Source of the DNA: Deltaproteobacteria bacterium
Lineage (GTDB): Bacteria > Desulfobacterota > DSM-4660 > Desulfatiglandales > Desulfatiglandaceae
Direction of reading: 5' to 3'
Length of the DNA stretch: 36,206 nucleotides
NCBI GenBank assembly: GCA_019309145.1
Contig: JAFDGR010000011.1
Coordinates: 1 to 36,206 of the forward strand
Position numbers and translations under genes: made by a program. The notes beneath the pieces were generated by a model. The model made no database searches and was not told where the DNA came from. It saw only the letters and a list, made by a program, of their open reading frames with translations. Positions 24,662-32,183 of this stretch are shown piece by piece. Each line of letters opens with the position of its first letter. Position 1 is the stretch's first letter.

Positions 24662-25162
24662 ATGTCTGAAAAGAACGAAAAGAATCTCGCCTACGCCTTC
24701 GCTGCCGAATCAAAGGCCGCCATCCGGAACGATGCGTTCGCGAAGAAGGCTGACAAAGACGGTTACGCGCAGATCGCTCGTCTTTTCAGGGCTGTCTCCG
24801 ATGCCGAGTCCGTCCATGCACGCAGGTTTCTCCTCCTGATACGTGGTAAAGTGGGCACAACGGAAGAGAACCTCGATGCCGCCTTCCACAACGAGATCAG
24901 GGCTAATGTTGAAGAATATCCGAAGCTCATCAAGGACGCCACCGATGAAAACAACGAAGGTGCACTCCGGGCTTTTTCCCACGCACGAGACGTGGAGAGC
25001 AGGCATGCCGAGCTTTATAAAAAGGCCATGAATGACATGCTTGCTGATCGCCACTCCCGGTATTACGTGTGCCAGGTTTGTGGGTACATCAGCGAAGACA
25101 ACCCGCCTGAGAATTGTCCCGTGTGCGGCGCGGTGAAAGCCAAATTCAAGCTGGTTGAATAA
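24662..25162 (+). CDS. rbr: Rubrerythrin
   Basis: A 166-residue non-haem diiron peroxidase used by anaerobes to reduce hydrogen peroxide. The N-terminal ferritin-like four-helix bundle carries the iron ligands (AAESKAAI, ESVHARR, then DVESRHAELY), and the C-terminal rubredoxin domain has YVCQVCGY and ENCPVCGA for the Fe(SCys)4 site. AAAGGAGGG precedes the ATG at 24662. The gene is divergent from the selenoprotein rhodanese-rubrerythrin operon, so the two diiron proteins may share control and together form an oxygen and peroxide defence locus. Confidence 0.95.
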   Translation: MSEKNEKNLAYAFAAESKAAIRNDAFAKKADKDGYAQIARLFRAVSDAESVHARRFLLLIRGKVGTTEENLDAAFHNEIRANVEEYPKLIKDATDENNEGALRAFSHARDVESRHAELYKKAMNDMLADRHSRYYVCQVCGYISEDNPPENCPVCGAVKAKFKLVE

Positions 25163-25190
25163 AAGACGGCTTTATGCCCGAGACGGGGGA

Positions 25191-26495
25191 TCAATTTTTC
25201 CGCCCTTTTTTCGGAACGAGGTACAGTGGTGCCAGGGTGTCGGGAGAAACGCCCAGGTGGCAGCCCGCCATGATGACCCAGTTGATCAGGGTCGTTCGCA
25301 CCACCCCCAGGCGCTGCCAGCGTCTGCCGGACGTGAGAACCTCGGCTTCGGCGATCCTGATACGGCCGTATGCCCGCAGAAGCCTCACCAGCAAAAAATC
25401 TTCTGCAAGAGAAACATGAGGGAACCCTCCCACCGAGTTGAACAACGCCTTTTTCATGAACAATGCCTGATCCCCGTAAGGTAACTGGAAAACACGCGAC
25501 CGCACATTCGTCATCCATTCAACCGCGCGGATAAGCGGCACCCGGCAGTCCGTTTTGAACCGGAAGGCACCGGCCGCGGTCCTTCTCGGAAGAAGGGTCT
25601 CAAAAACATGGTCCACGTAACGTGCCGGGAGAAGGGTATCTGCGTGGAGGAAAAGAAGCACTTTCCCCTTTGCTGAAGCGGCTCCCGCGTTTTGCTGCAA
25701 AGCGCGACCTTTCATTGTCGCGACAACCTTTGCTCCGGCCTCTTCGGCAACCGCTCTGGTGCGGTCCCTGCTCCCCCCATCCACCACGATAATTTCCGCG
25801 TCCTGATCCCTCGCCCCGGCAATAGTCTCCCTGATATTATTTTCTTCGTTCAGGGCAGGGATGATGACCGACAGGTACGGCCGCATTTGCACCAGCCGCG
25901 GATTCCATTCCTGCAGATCTTCAATGGTGTCCACGTCCATAAGTGGTTTCAAGAGATGATACCTCAAGCTCTTGCCCCTGACCACCTTGAGCGTTTGATC
26001 AAGCACAGTATCGTCTCCCCATGTCATCCCCTCGAATATATCCAGGGGTCGGTTCATCCCGACGAGCCAGTATCCCCCGTCCGTGCTGGGACCGAGGACC
26101 ACATCTTTTTCCCGGAGCATACGAAACGCTTCCTGCAAACGGCCCTGTGTCAACCCCGGGATATCCGTGCCCAGGAGAACCACGCGCCTGCACCCATCCT
26201 GGAAGGCCTTCTGGAATGCGTCACGCATTCGCCTGCCAAGATCCCCCTTTTCTTGTTCTGATAACAGGATCCCGCGCCCCAGCCAGTTCAGTACTTTGTC
26301 TTTGTTTCCCCCCTCAAAACAAAACGCGGATTCCCTTTCAGAACTGGCAACGAACCTTGTAACAATACGAAGGGTGGCCTCAGTAAGTTCCCGTTGCAGA
26401 TCCGCCGCCCCTGCCGGGCCGAGAAGCGGGACCAGGCGTGTCTTCACCTTGCCCGGAAACGGGTACCGCCCGAATATGATAATCCTCTGTCTCAT
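25191..26495 (-). CDS. Two-domain glycosyltransferase: DUF2064 (TIGR04282-like) fused to GT2 (TIGR04283-like)
   Basis: A 434-residue fusion. Residues 1-200 form a DUF2064/TIGR04282-type nucleotidyl/glycosyltransferase domain (IIIFGRYPFPGKVKTRL, LLGTDIPGL at 107-115, GPSTDGGYWLVGM at 135-147). Residues about 205-434 form a family-2 glycosyltransferase (SVIIPALNEE at 209-218, IIVVDGGSRDRT, LFLHADT at 281-287, then YGDQALFM). These two families are usually separate neighbouring genes, named in databases as radical-SAM/selenodomain-associated transferases 1 and 2 and also tied to arsenosugar synthesis. The ATG at 26495 is preferred over 26507 because of AGGAC at five bases. No radical SAM partner lies next to it here. 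Acceptor sugar unknown. Confidence 0.88.
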   Translation of the reverse strand: MRQRIIIFGRYPFPGKVKTRLVPLLGPAGAADLQRELTEATLRIVTRFVASSERESAFCFEGGNKDKVLNWLGRGILLSEQEKGDLGRRMRDAFQKAFQDGCRRVVLLGTDIPGLTQGRLQEAFRMLREKDVVLGPSTDGGYWLVGMNRPLDIFEGMTWGDDTVLDQTLKVVRGKSLRYHLLKPLMDVDTIEDLQEWNPRLVQMRPYLSVIIPALNEENNIRETIAGARDQDAEIIVVDGGSRDRTRAVAEEAGAKVVATMKGRALQQNAGAASAKGKVLLFLHADTLLPARYVDHVFETLLPRRTAAGAFRFKTDCRVPLIRAVEWMTNVRSRVFQLPYGDQALFMKKALFNSVGGFPHVSLAEDFLLVRLLRAYGRIRIAEAEVLTSGRRWQRLGVVRTTLINWVIMAGCHLGVSPDTLAPLYLVPKKGRKN

Positions 26496-26561
26496 GACGT
26501 CCTGCATGTTTCACGGCTCAATACCTATTGCTCCTGAGATGAACCTCAAGGCGCTGAATTG

Positions 26562-26583
26562 AAAAGGTGGACATTTCCCCACC
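26562..26583 (-). terminator. Short rho-independent terminator after the nitroreductase gene
   Basis: On the minus strand GGTGG and CCACC form a 5-bp stem with an 8-nt loop followed by TTTT, directly after the nitroreductase stop codon at 26589. The stem is short, so termination may be partial. It would separate the nitroreductase from the glycosyltransferase gene. Confidence 0.45.
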
Positions 26584-26588
26584 ACAGC

Positions 26589-27221
26589 TCAAGCAAATGT
26601 TACGACGATTTCTTCGTATGACTTCCTCCACTTGGGCGGCTGCAATTTCTTGGTCTCGTCAAAATGCCCGACCGCCAAAAGCAGGGGTATCCAGTAGTTC
26701 TCGGAAATGCCGAATTCCTTCCTGACGCCATCATGATCAAATCCGTCCATGGGGTGCGTGTCAAGCCCGAGATGCTTTGCGGCAAACATGAGCGCCATCG
26801 CAAAAAAGCCGGCGTTCTTGCACGCAAAAGCCTGCTGTTTCTCTTCCCGCTCCCCATACAGACCCTTGCACGCGTTGATGAACCAGTCATACTGTGCTTC
26901 ACCCATGCTGCCCGCCTTCACCATTTCCTTGAAGTTCTTTTCCACAAAAGGATGGCCCTTTTTCCACGCATCCCGGTCGGCCAGGACGATGAAGACCACC
27001 GGGGCATCGCTGACTTTGGGCTGGTCCATGGCCAGTTTCCTGAGCCGCATCTTTTCTTCCTGGTCCCTGAGCACCATCAGGCTCCATGGCTGGAGATTGA
27101 AACTGGACGGGGCCTTTGCGGCTGTCTCCACCAGTTCCCTGATGAGTTCATCAGAAACATCTTTGTTCGTGTCAAAAAAATTGACCGCCCTTCTTCCATT
27201 GATTACCTCTTTGAAATCCAT
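26589..27221 (-). CDS. Nitroreductase-family FMN oxidoreductase
   Basis: A 210-residue flavoprotein of the nitroreductase superfamily. The FMN phosphate-binding N-terminus INGRRAVNFFD (about 8-18), the APSSFNLQPWSLMVL block (about 37-51) and the C-terminal PLLLAVGHFDE are typical. Family members reduce nitro compounds, quinones or enones with NAD(P)H. It is probably a single-gene unit: a palindrome and promoter-like AT-rich DNA lie upstream and a short terminator downstream. Substrate not predictable. Confidence 0.92.
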   Translation of the reverse strand: MDFKEVINGRRAVNFFDTNKDVSDELIRELVETAAKAPSSFNLQPWSLMVLRDQEEKMRLRKLAMDQPKVSDAPVVFIVLADRDAWKKGHPFVEKNFKEMVKAGSMGEAQYDWFINACKGLYGEREEKQQAFACKNAGFFAMALMFAAKHLGLDTHPMDGFDHDGVRKEFGISENYWIPLLLAVGHFDETKKLQPPKWRKSYEEIVVTFA

Positions 27222-27253
27222 GCGCCATCTCCTTTCTTAGTACACGCTGGCAT

Positions 27254-27271
27254 ATATACACGAGCGTATAT
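27254..27271. promoter_or_regulatory. Inverted repeat ATATAC-N6-GTATAT upstream of the nitroreductase gene
   Basis: Perfect 6-bp arms with a 6-bp spacer, 33-50 bp before the nitroreductase ATG, where a promoter or operator is expected. A candidate binding site of an unknown regulator. The rest of the 257-bp region to the next gene (27272-27478) shows only short inverted repeats and no gene. Confidence 0.35.
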
Positions 27272-27478
27272 CATACTGCCTAGATGCGGCTTTCCGGGAA
27301 GGCAGGGAACCGGCATATTCCCTCTGCTACGTTCGCTACGCCGTCCATGGCTCCGCTCACTGCGGATGTCGGCCCTTCCACTGTTCTGTTCCAGGACCGA
27401 CATGACGCCGCTCCGGGAACATCCCGTTCCCCTGCCTCCAACGCATCAATGCGTCACTGTAATTGCCCACCATAGTGC

Positions 27479-28483
27479 TTAGTGTGCCATTTCTTCTGCA
27501 CTGATTGCCGCCCCGAGCAGGGCAGCCCTACTGTCAAGGATGACCCTGACGGGTATCTTCTCCAGAAAGCCCTGGAACCTCCCCTTCCTGGTAAAAGCCT
27601 TCAAGAAAAGATCCTCCTTCAGGGCCGGCAGGATTTTTGGCGGGATACCCCCGCCCAGGTAGATCCCTCCCGTCGTCATCGCGGTTAAGGCCAGGTTCCC
27701 GCATACGGCCCCGAGTATGGAAACGAAATGTTCCAGGACTTGCCTGCACAGAGGAAGCCCGTTCCCAAGCGCAGTTTCAGTGATCGCCTGGGCCGGGTCC
27801 GTGGTGGCCATGCGCTCTTTGAGCCACGCCGGTTCCTCGTATCGTCCGAGGCTTTTGAGCCACCGGTATATATTCACCAAGCCCTGCCCTGAAAGCACCC
27901 GTTCCACGCTCACATGCCCGAATTGCCCGTGCAGGTACCGCCACAGCGAGACCTCTTCCTCGGTCTTCGGAGCAAAGTCCACATGCCCCCCTTCAGACGA
28001 CACCGGCACATAATGGTGGTCTTGAAAAACCAGCAGCGCCTCTCCCAGCCCTGTTCCGGGGGCCACAACGCCGATGTTCCCTTGCTTTTTGCCCCGCGCC
28101 TGATTGAGGGAGCAGGTCTGGTTGCGGCCGAGGAATGGGACGGAGACGGCCGTTGCCGCCAGATCGTTGAGGAGACGAACGTGCTTCCATCCAAAATGAT
28201 TCCTGATCCTGGTTTCCGAAACCACCCAGGGAAGATTTGTGGTCCTGGAACGACCGCTCACCACGGGTCCCGCAATACCAAAAGCAGCACCTGCAGGGAA
28301 GGCAGCATGTTTCTTGATAAAATGCTCAAGGATAATCTCCAGCCCTTTTGCGTCCCTGCTGGAATAGGTGCGCATGGTTTTCAGACGCGGCCGTTTCTTC
28401 CCGGGAGTAAAAAGACCGATATTCGTTTTCGTCCCCCCGATGTCCCCGGCAAGAAAGGTTTTTTCATTGGGATTGTGAGACAC
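27479..28483 (-). CDS. glk: Glucokinase
   Basis: A 334-residue ATP-dependent glucokinase (bacterial Glk family): glucose to glucose 6-phosphate. The phosphate-binding loop LAGDIGGTKTN (11-21), the LLNDLAATA motif with the catalytic aspartate (about 104-112), VVAPGTGLGEALL (about 140-152), and SSEGGHVDFAP (about 163-173) are all present, with GGIYLGGGIPP near the end. Start is GTG with GGAGATGATAA upstream, overlapping the end of the shortened pgl gene by 20 bp. It is the last gene of the zwf-to-glk run and feeds the first step of the pathway. Confidence 0.95.
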   Translation of the reverse strand: MSHNPNEKTFLAGDIGGTKTNIGLFTPGKKRPRLKTMRTYSSRDAKGLEIILEHFIKKHAAFPAGAAFGIAGPVVSGRSRTTNLPWVVSETRIRNHFGWKHVRLLNDLAATAVSVPFLGRNQTCSLNQARGKKQGNIGVVAPGTGLGEALLVFQDHHYVPVSSEGGHVDFAPKTEEEVSLWRYLHGQFGHVSVERVLSGQGLVNIYRWLKSLGRYEEPAWLKERMATTDPAQAITETALGNGLPLCRQVLEHFVSILGAVCGNLALTAMTTGGIYLGGGIPPKILPALKEDLFLKAFTRKGRFQGFLEKIPVRVILDSRAALLGAAISAEEMAH

Positions 28484-28877
28484 TTATCATCTCCTTTGAG
28501 AGCAGGAAGGCGGCATCCCGGTCAAGAATCCAGATCAAAGACCCGGTGGACGGTTGAACATGGACGGCCGGGAGCCGGGTGTCATGGTCTTCAAGGACGG
28601 ATTTTACCGCCCGGGCCTTCTCTTTCCCAACCACAAGAAACACCACATTTCTCGCCCTGTTGAGAACCGGAAAACTCATGGTAAGGCGGGCAACGTCAGG
28701 ATCTCCGCCCGTCACCGGGATCACCCATTTTTTTTGCTCCCCCAGAGCAGCATGACCCGGAAAAAGCGATGCGGTATGCCCGTCCGCACCCAGGGCGATC
28801 TCAGAAAAAAGATGGGCCGCCTTTTCTGCCAGCACCTCCGGCGTTTCTACCATAATAACTTCCCTTTTCGCTCCCAT
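28464..28877 (-). CDS. pgl: 6-phosphogluconolactonase with large internal deletion
   Basis: Only 137 residues, against about 230-250 for the family. The first 27 residues (VIMVETPEVLAEKAAHLFSE) match the usual N-terminus, and residues 29-137 match the C-terminal half, with the catalytic GADGHTASLFPG (about 30-41) and SLIWILDRDAAFLL at the end. The middle, including the SGGSTP substrate-phosphate loop and the DER motif, is absent. The join is in frame with no stop. The enzyme normally hydrolyses 6-phosphogluconolactone; without the phosphate-binding half it is probably inactive or altered. It still has a ribosome binding site and coupled position between TVP38 and glk. It could be a real recent deletion or an assembly collapse. 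Confidence 0.85.
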   Translation of the reverse strand: MGAKREVIMVETPEVLAEKAAHLFSEIALGADGHTASLFPGHAALGEQKKWVIPVTGGDPDVARLTMSFPVLNRARNVVFLVVGKEKARAVKSVLEDHDTRLPAVHVQPSTGSLIWILDRDAAFLLSKEMISVSQSQ

Positions 28878-28900
28878 GCGCTCCCCTTACCCCTGCTTTC

Positions 28901-29611
28901 TCACTCCCCCTTGATCTTCTTGATGATCTTCGGGATAAAAAAGGAGAACACAAAGAGCCCGATGGAGAAAAATACCTTGAAGGAAATCAGTTCTCCCCAG
29001 TTTCCCGAGGCCCACACGTCTTTCAGGGTCCCGATGAAAAAGGTAAAAATAAAAGTCCCCACAATGATGCCAAGACCTGTTCCAAAAAGATAATCCCTGA
29101 AACGCACCTTGGTCAGCCCCATACCGAAATTCATGGGGGTGAAGGGGAAATAGACCAGCCGAAGATAGAGCACCGTGGCAAACCCGTTGCGCTCTATGGC
29201 GTCGTCATATTTTTTGAGCCGGTCCCCGATCAAGGACGCGGCGAATTCCCTTCCCAATGTCCTCCCGATGAAAAAGGCAACGCTGGCCCCCACCATGGCC
29301 CCGATCCAGACATACACAAAACCTTTATACGGGCCGAAAATGGCAGCGCCCAACGCGGTGAGCAGGGTCCCGGGCAGAAAAACGCAAACCCCTGCCGCGT
29401 AGACCAGCATATAAATCAGGGGTGCCCAAATCCCGACAGCGTTGAGAAAACCGCCCAAGGCATCCGCCGTCAAATAGTCCTTTACCCCGGTGAACCTTGC
29501 CACAAGGAGGGCACCCACAATAAACAGCAGAAACACAATAGCCTTCAAAATTGCCTTTTTTGAGCTTTTTCGTCCCGCTTCCGGAAGTTCTTTCTGGTTC
29601 ATATCAGTCAT
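28901..29611 (-). CDS. TVP38/TMEM64 (DedA-like) membrane protein
   Basis: A 236-residue integral membrane protein of the TVP38/SNARE-associated Golgi domain family. An N-terminal anchor (ILKAIVFLLFIVGALLVARF) is followed by the family core: CVFLPGTLLTALGAAIFGPYKG, GASVAFFIGRTLGREF, and FPFTPMNFGMGLTKVRFRDYL (note the FPFTPMNFG loop), then two C-terminal helices. Relatives are proposed lipid or small-molecule transporters. The ATG at 29611 overlaps the end of the ATPase gene by 8 bp; the frame further upstream lies inside that gene and is not used. Confidence 0.9.
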   Translation of the reverse strand: MTDMNQKELPEAGRKSSKKAILKAIVFLLFIVGALLVARFTGVKDYLTADALGGFLNAVGIWAPLIYMLVYAAGVCVFLPGTLLTALGAAIFGPYKGFVYVWIGAMVGASVAFFIGRTLGREFAASLIGDRLKKYDDAIERNGFATVLYLRLVYFPFTPMNFGMGLTKVRFRDYLFGTGLGIIVGTFIFTFFIGTLKDVWASGNWGELISFKVFFSIGLFVFSFFIPKIIKKIKGE

Positions 29612-30395
29612 CTTCGCTTTTCTCCCGGAGGCTTTCGCTGAGTTCCCGGGTAAACCGGGGCACCTGCCCCTCGTAATTTTTTCTCGGCCTGGCAAGGGGC
29701 ACCCTGATCTCCCTGCGGATCCGTCCCGGTGCCTTGTCCATGACCAGGATCCTGTCCGCCAAAAGGACCGCCTCACTCACATCATGGGTGACAAAAAGGA
29801 TCGTCTGCTCTAATTGGTCCCACAGACTGAGCAGCAAATCCCGCATTTCTTCCCGGGTGTGGGCGTCCAGGGCCCCAAACGGTTCATCCATGAGCAGCAC
29901 TCGCGGCTTCAGGATAAGGACCCTGGCAAGGGCGACGCGCTGTTTCATGCCTCCTGAAATCTCCCGGGGAAGATACTTCCTGAAATCAGTCAGGCCCACG
30001 AGGGAAAGGAACCGTTCTACTTCCCTCTGATGCCTGGAATTCCCATTTGATGGTTTTCGCAAACCAAAGGCGATGTTTTCCTCCACCGTCAACCACGGAA
30101 ACAGGGCGTCTTCCTGGAACACGAAACACCGGTCGGTACCGGGTTTCTTCACGGGGTTGCCGTTCAGCAAGACGCATCCGGAAGTCGGGGTCAAAAATCC
30201 TCCGATAATTTTCAGCAGGGTGGTCTTGCCGCACCCGCTCTTGCCCACAATGCAAATGAGCTCACCCCTTTGCACAGTAAAATGGATATCCTCCAGGACA
30301 TGCTGCCCCGTTCCATTCAACTGAAACTCCTTGGAGAGATGGTCTACCCGGAGTATCGCGCCCGTGTCCGGCGTTTCCACCTTTTCCACCTTCAT
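29604..30395 (-). CDS. ABC transporter ATP-binding protein, SsuB/TauB-type
   Basis: A 263-residue ATPase of the nitrate/sulfonate/taurine importer group. Seen: Walker A GKSGCGKTTL, the Q-loop VFQEDALFPWLTVEEN, signature ISGGMKQRVALARVL, Walker B VLLMDEPFGALD, and switch VTHDVSEAVLLADRI. Its start overlaps the end of the permease gene by 4 bp. It energises the importer encoded by the three adjacent genes. Confidence 0.94.
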   Translation of the reverse strand: MKVEKVETPDTGAILRVDHLSKEFQLNGTGQHVLEDIHFTVQRGELICIVGKSGCGKTTLLKIIGGFLTPTSGCVLLNGNPVKKPGTDRCFVFQEDALFPWLTVEENIAFGLRKPSNGNSRHQREVERFLSLVGLTDFRKYLPREISGGMKQRVALARVLILKPRVLLMDEPFGALDAHTREEMRDLLLSLWDQLEQTILFVTHDVSEAVLLADRILVMDKAPGRIRREIRVPLARPRKNYEGQVPRFTRELSESLREKSEDD

Positions 30396-31189
30396 CCCAT
30401 CCTCCTGGCGCTCCTGAAAAAAAACCGGAGGGTAAACATGAGCAGTTTGTCGCTGAGCCGTCCGATGATCGCGATGATGATGATTCCCAGGATAATCATA
30501 TCGATGCGGCCCAGCATCCTGGCGTCCATGATGACCGCTCCCAGGCCGTCCGGGACCCCCGTAAGTTCACCGAGGACAAGGTAGGCCCAGGAAATGCCCA
30601 GCCCCAGTCGCAGTCCTGTCATAAGGTCCGGCATGATTCCCGGCAAAAGAACCGCAAACACTCCCCGCAACCTTGTGACCCCCATCATGGCACCCGACTG
30701 GAGCAAGATGGGGCTAATCTGTCTGGCGCTTGCGGCCGTGTTGATGTAAATAGGGAAAAAGGCGGCCAGTGCGACAAGGAAGATCGTGGTTTTCAGCCCG
30801 ATGCCGAACCAGACCAGGGCAATGGGCAGCCAGCAGATTCCCGGAACAGACCGCAGACCGTTGACAAAGCTACTCATCAGTTTCTGCGCAAAAGGAAGCC
30901 TGCCGGAAATGAGACCGAGAGGCAGTCCCAGGACAGTGGCGAGCCCGAATCCGCTCCCCACCCTGATAAGACTCGCCTGCGCGTCTGACCAGAACCTGCC
31001 TGCGTACGGGGCCTGCCCCGGCTGCTGAAACAGGTAATTGTATGCAGTGGAAAGAATTTCCCGCGGTTTGGGCAGCAGGTAACCGGGAATCAAGGCGAAT
31101 TCACTCACGAGAATCCATCCGAGCACCATGACCGCCGGGATGATCCAGGGGAGCCCTGTTTCCACAACTTTCCTTTTGGACCAAGTCAT
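30392..31189 (-). CDS. ABC transporter permease, SsuC/TauC-type
   Basis: A 265-residue inner-membrane permease of the sulfonate/nitrate/taurine group with about six helices. Typical stretches are the N-terminal PKPREILSTAYNYL, RVGSGFGLATVLGLPLGL, the periplasmic NGLRSVPGICWLPIALVWFGIG and the loop RLRGVFAVLLPGIMPDLMTGLRLGLG that docks the ATPase. The ATG directly abuts the TAG stop of the binding-protein gene (TAGATG). Confidence 0.93.
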   Translation of the reverse strand: MTWSKRKVVETGLPWIIPAVMVLGWILVSEFALIPGYLLPKPREILSTAYNYLFQQPGQAPYAGRFWSDAQASLIRVGSGFGLATVLGLPLGLISGRLPFAQKLMSSFVNGLRSVPGICWLPIALVWFGIGLKTTIFLVALAAFFPIYINTAASARQISPILLQSGAMMGVTRLRGVFAVLLPGIMPDLMTGLRLGLGISWAYLVLGELTGVPDGLGAVIMDARMLGRIDMIILGIIIIAIIGRLSDKLLMFTLRFFFRSARRMG

Positions 31190-32161
31190 CTATTTTTTCA
31201 TCCGCACAAAATCCGCCCTGACCTTCTTTACAAAACCCAGATCAAAAAGCGCTGAGTAGTCCGGTTCCTTTTCAATTACCCCCAGGGCCTTCATCCTTGC
31301 TCCCAGGGCCCTGGTCCTTTTCACGAACTGCTCATCCATGTACCACGCCAGCTCCATGTTGGGAGCGGCCTTTTTGAGTATTGACAGGGGGGTGCCGAAA
31401 CTTGAGGCCTTCTTCAACCATTCATCCTGGTGTTTTTTCAGGTATTCGGTTGCCCTGGCATGGGCCAGGACCAGGCTGAAAACCAGTTCAGGATGATTTC
31501 TGATAGTCTCCCTGCGCACGAGCATCCCTGCATTGATGGTCCCGATCGTCCCCCCAAAATAGGGATAAGAAAGGATGCGTCCATATCCCTTCACCACAGC
31601 CATGGTCGGAAACGGCTCCCCGGAAAGAAAAGCATCGATGCCGCCTCTGGCCAGGGCCATTCCCATGTCAAAAAAATCCACCCGGGTAAGATGAACATCC
31701 CGATCGGGTGACAGCCCGTTCCTGGTCAGGACCTCTCTCAGGAGTATCTCGTGCATGGTGCCGGGGACGTATCCGACCTTCTTTCCGGCCAGATCTTTCG
31801 GGCTCTTTATGGGTCCGTCCTTTCTCACCACCAGGGCGGAACATTTGTTACAGAGCGCTGCCACCAGCACCACCGGCTGCCCCCTGGATGCTGAATGGAT
31901 GGCGTGCGCCAGGGTGGTGCCGCACATATCCAGGCTCCCGGCCAGAAGGGCCATCTTCTGGTCAGCCGGGTTGGTGAACGAAAATATGGACACCTTGCTG
32001 CCGGCGGGAAAAAATTGTTGATAATAAAAAGGCTGGATGGTCTGTGCCGTCTTCCAGGTTCCTACCTTTATTTCCCCGGCCCACGACGAGATTGCAAAAA
32101 ATAAAGTCAGGATGAACAATAGGGAGAACAAGAACAGTTGCCGGCGGATACGAATCTTCAT
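31190..32161 (-). CDS. ABC transporter substrate-binding protein, SsuA/NrtA/NMT1-like
   Basis: A 323-residue exported protein with a Sec signal (LFLFSLLFILTLFFAISSWA) and then a type-II periplasmic binding fold: KVGTWKTAQTIQPFYYQQFFP, ALLAGSLDMCGTTLAHAI, then SPKDLAGKKVGYVPGT (the conserved domain-hinge block). A CNKC motif near residue 105 and the Cys in LDMCGTT are unusual for this family and could contact a metal or sulfur ligand. AAGGAAGGA precedes the ATG. It follows a radical SAM gene by 22 bp, so the importer may supply or salvage a compound made or used by that enzyme (inference). Confidence 0.9.
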   Translation of the reverse strand: MKIRIRRQLFLFSLLFILTLFFAISSWAGEIKVGTWKTAQTIQPFYYQQFFPAGSKVSIFSFTNPADQKMALLAGSLDMCGTTLAHAIHSASRGQPVVLVAALCNKCSALVVRKDGPIKSPKDLAGKKVGYVPGTMHEILLREVLTRNGLSPDRDVHLTRVDFFDMGMALARGGIDAFLSGEPFPTMAVVKGYGRILSYPYFGGTIGTINAGMLVRRETIRNHPELVFSLVLAHARATEYLKKHQDEWLKKASSFGTPLSILKKAAPNMELAWYMDEQFVKRTRALGARMKALGVIEKEPDYSALFDLGFVKKVRADFVRMKK

Positions 32162-32183
32162 ATTTTTTGTTCCTTCCTTATTC

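Noticed and set aside
27366-27454. Several short inverted repeats (ATGTCGG/CCGACAT, GGGAAC/GTTCCC, ACGCAT/ATGCGT) as a terminator or repeat element after glk
   Set aside because: No T-run follows any stem, arms are only 6-7 bp and no copies were noticed elsewhere in the window.
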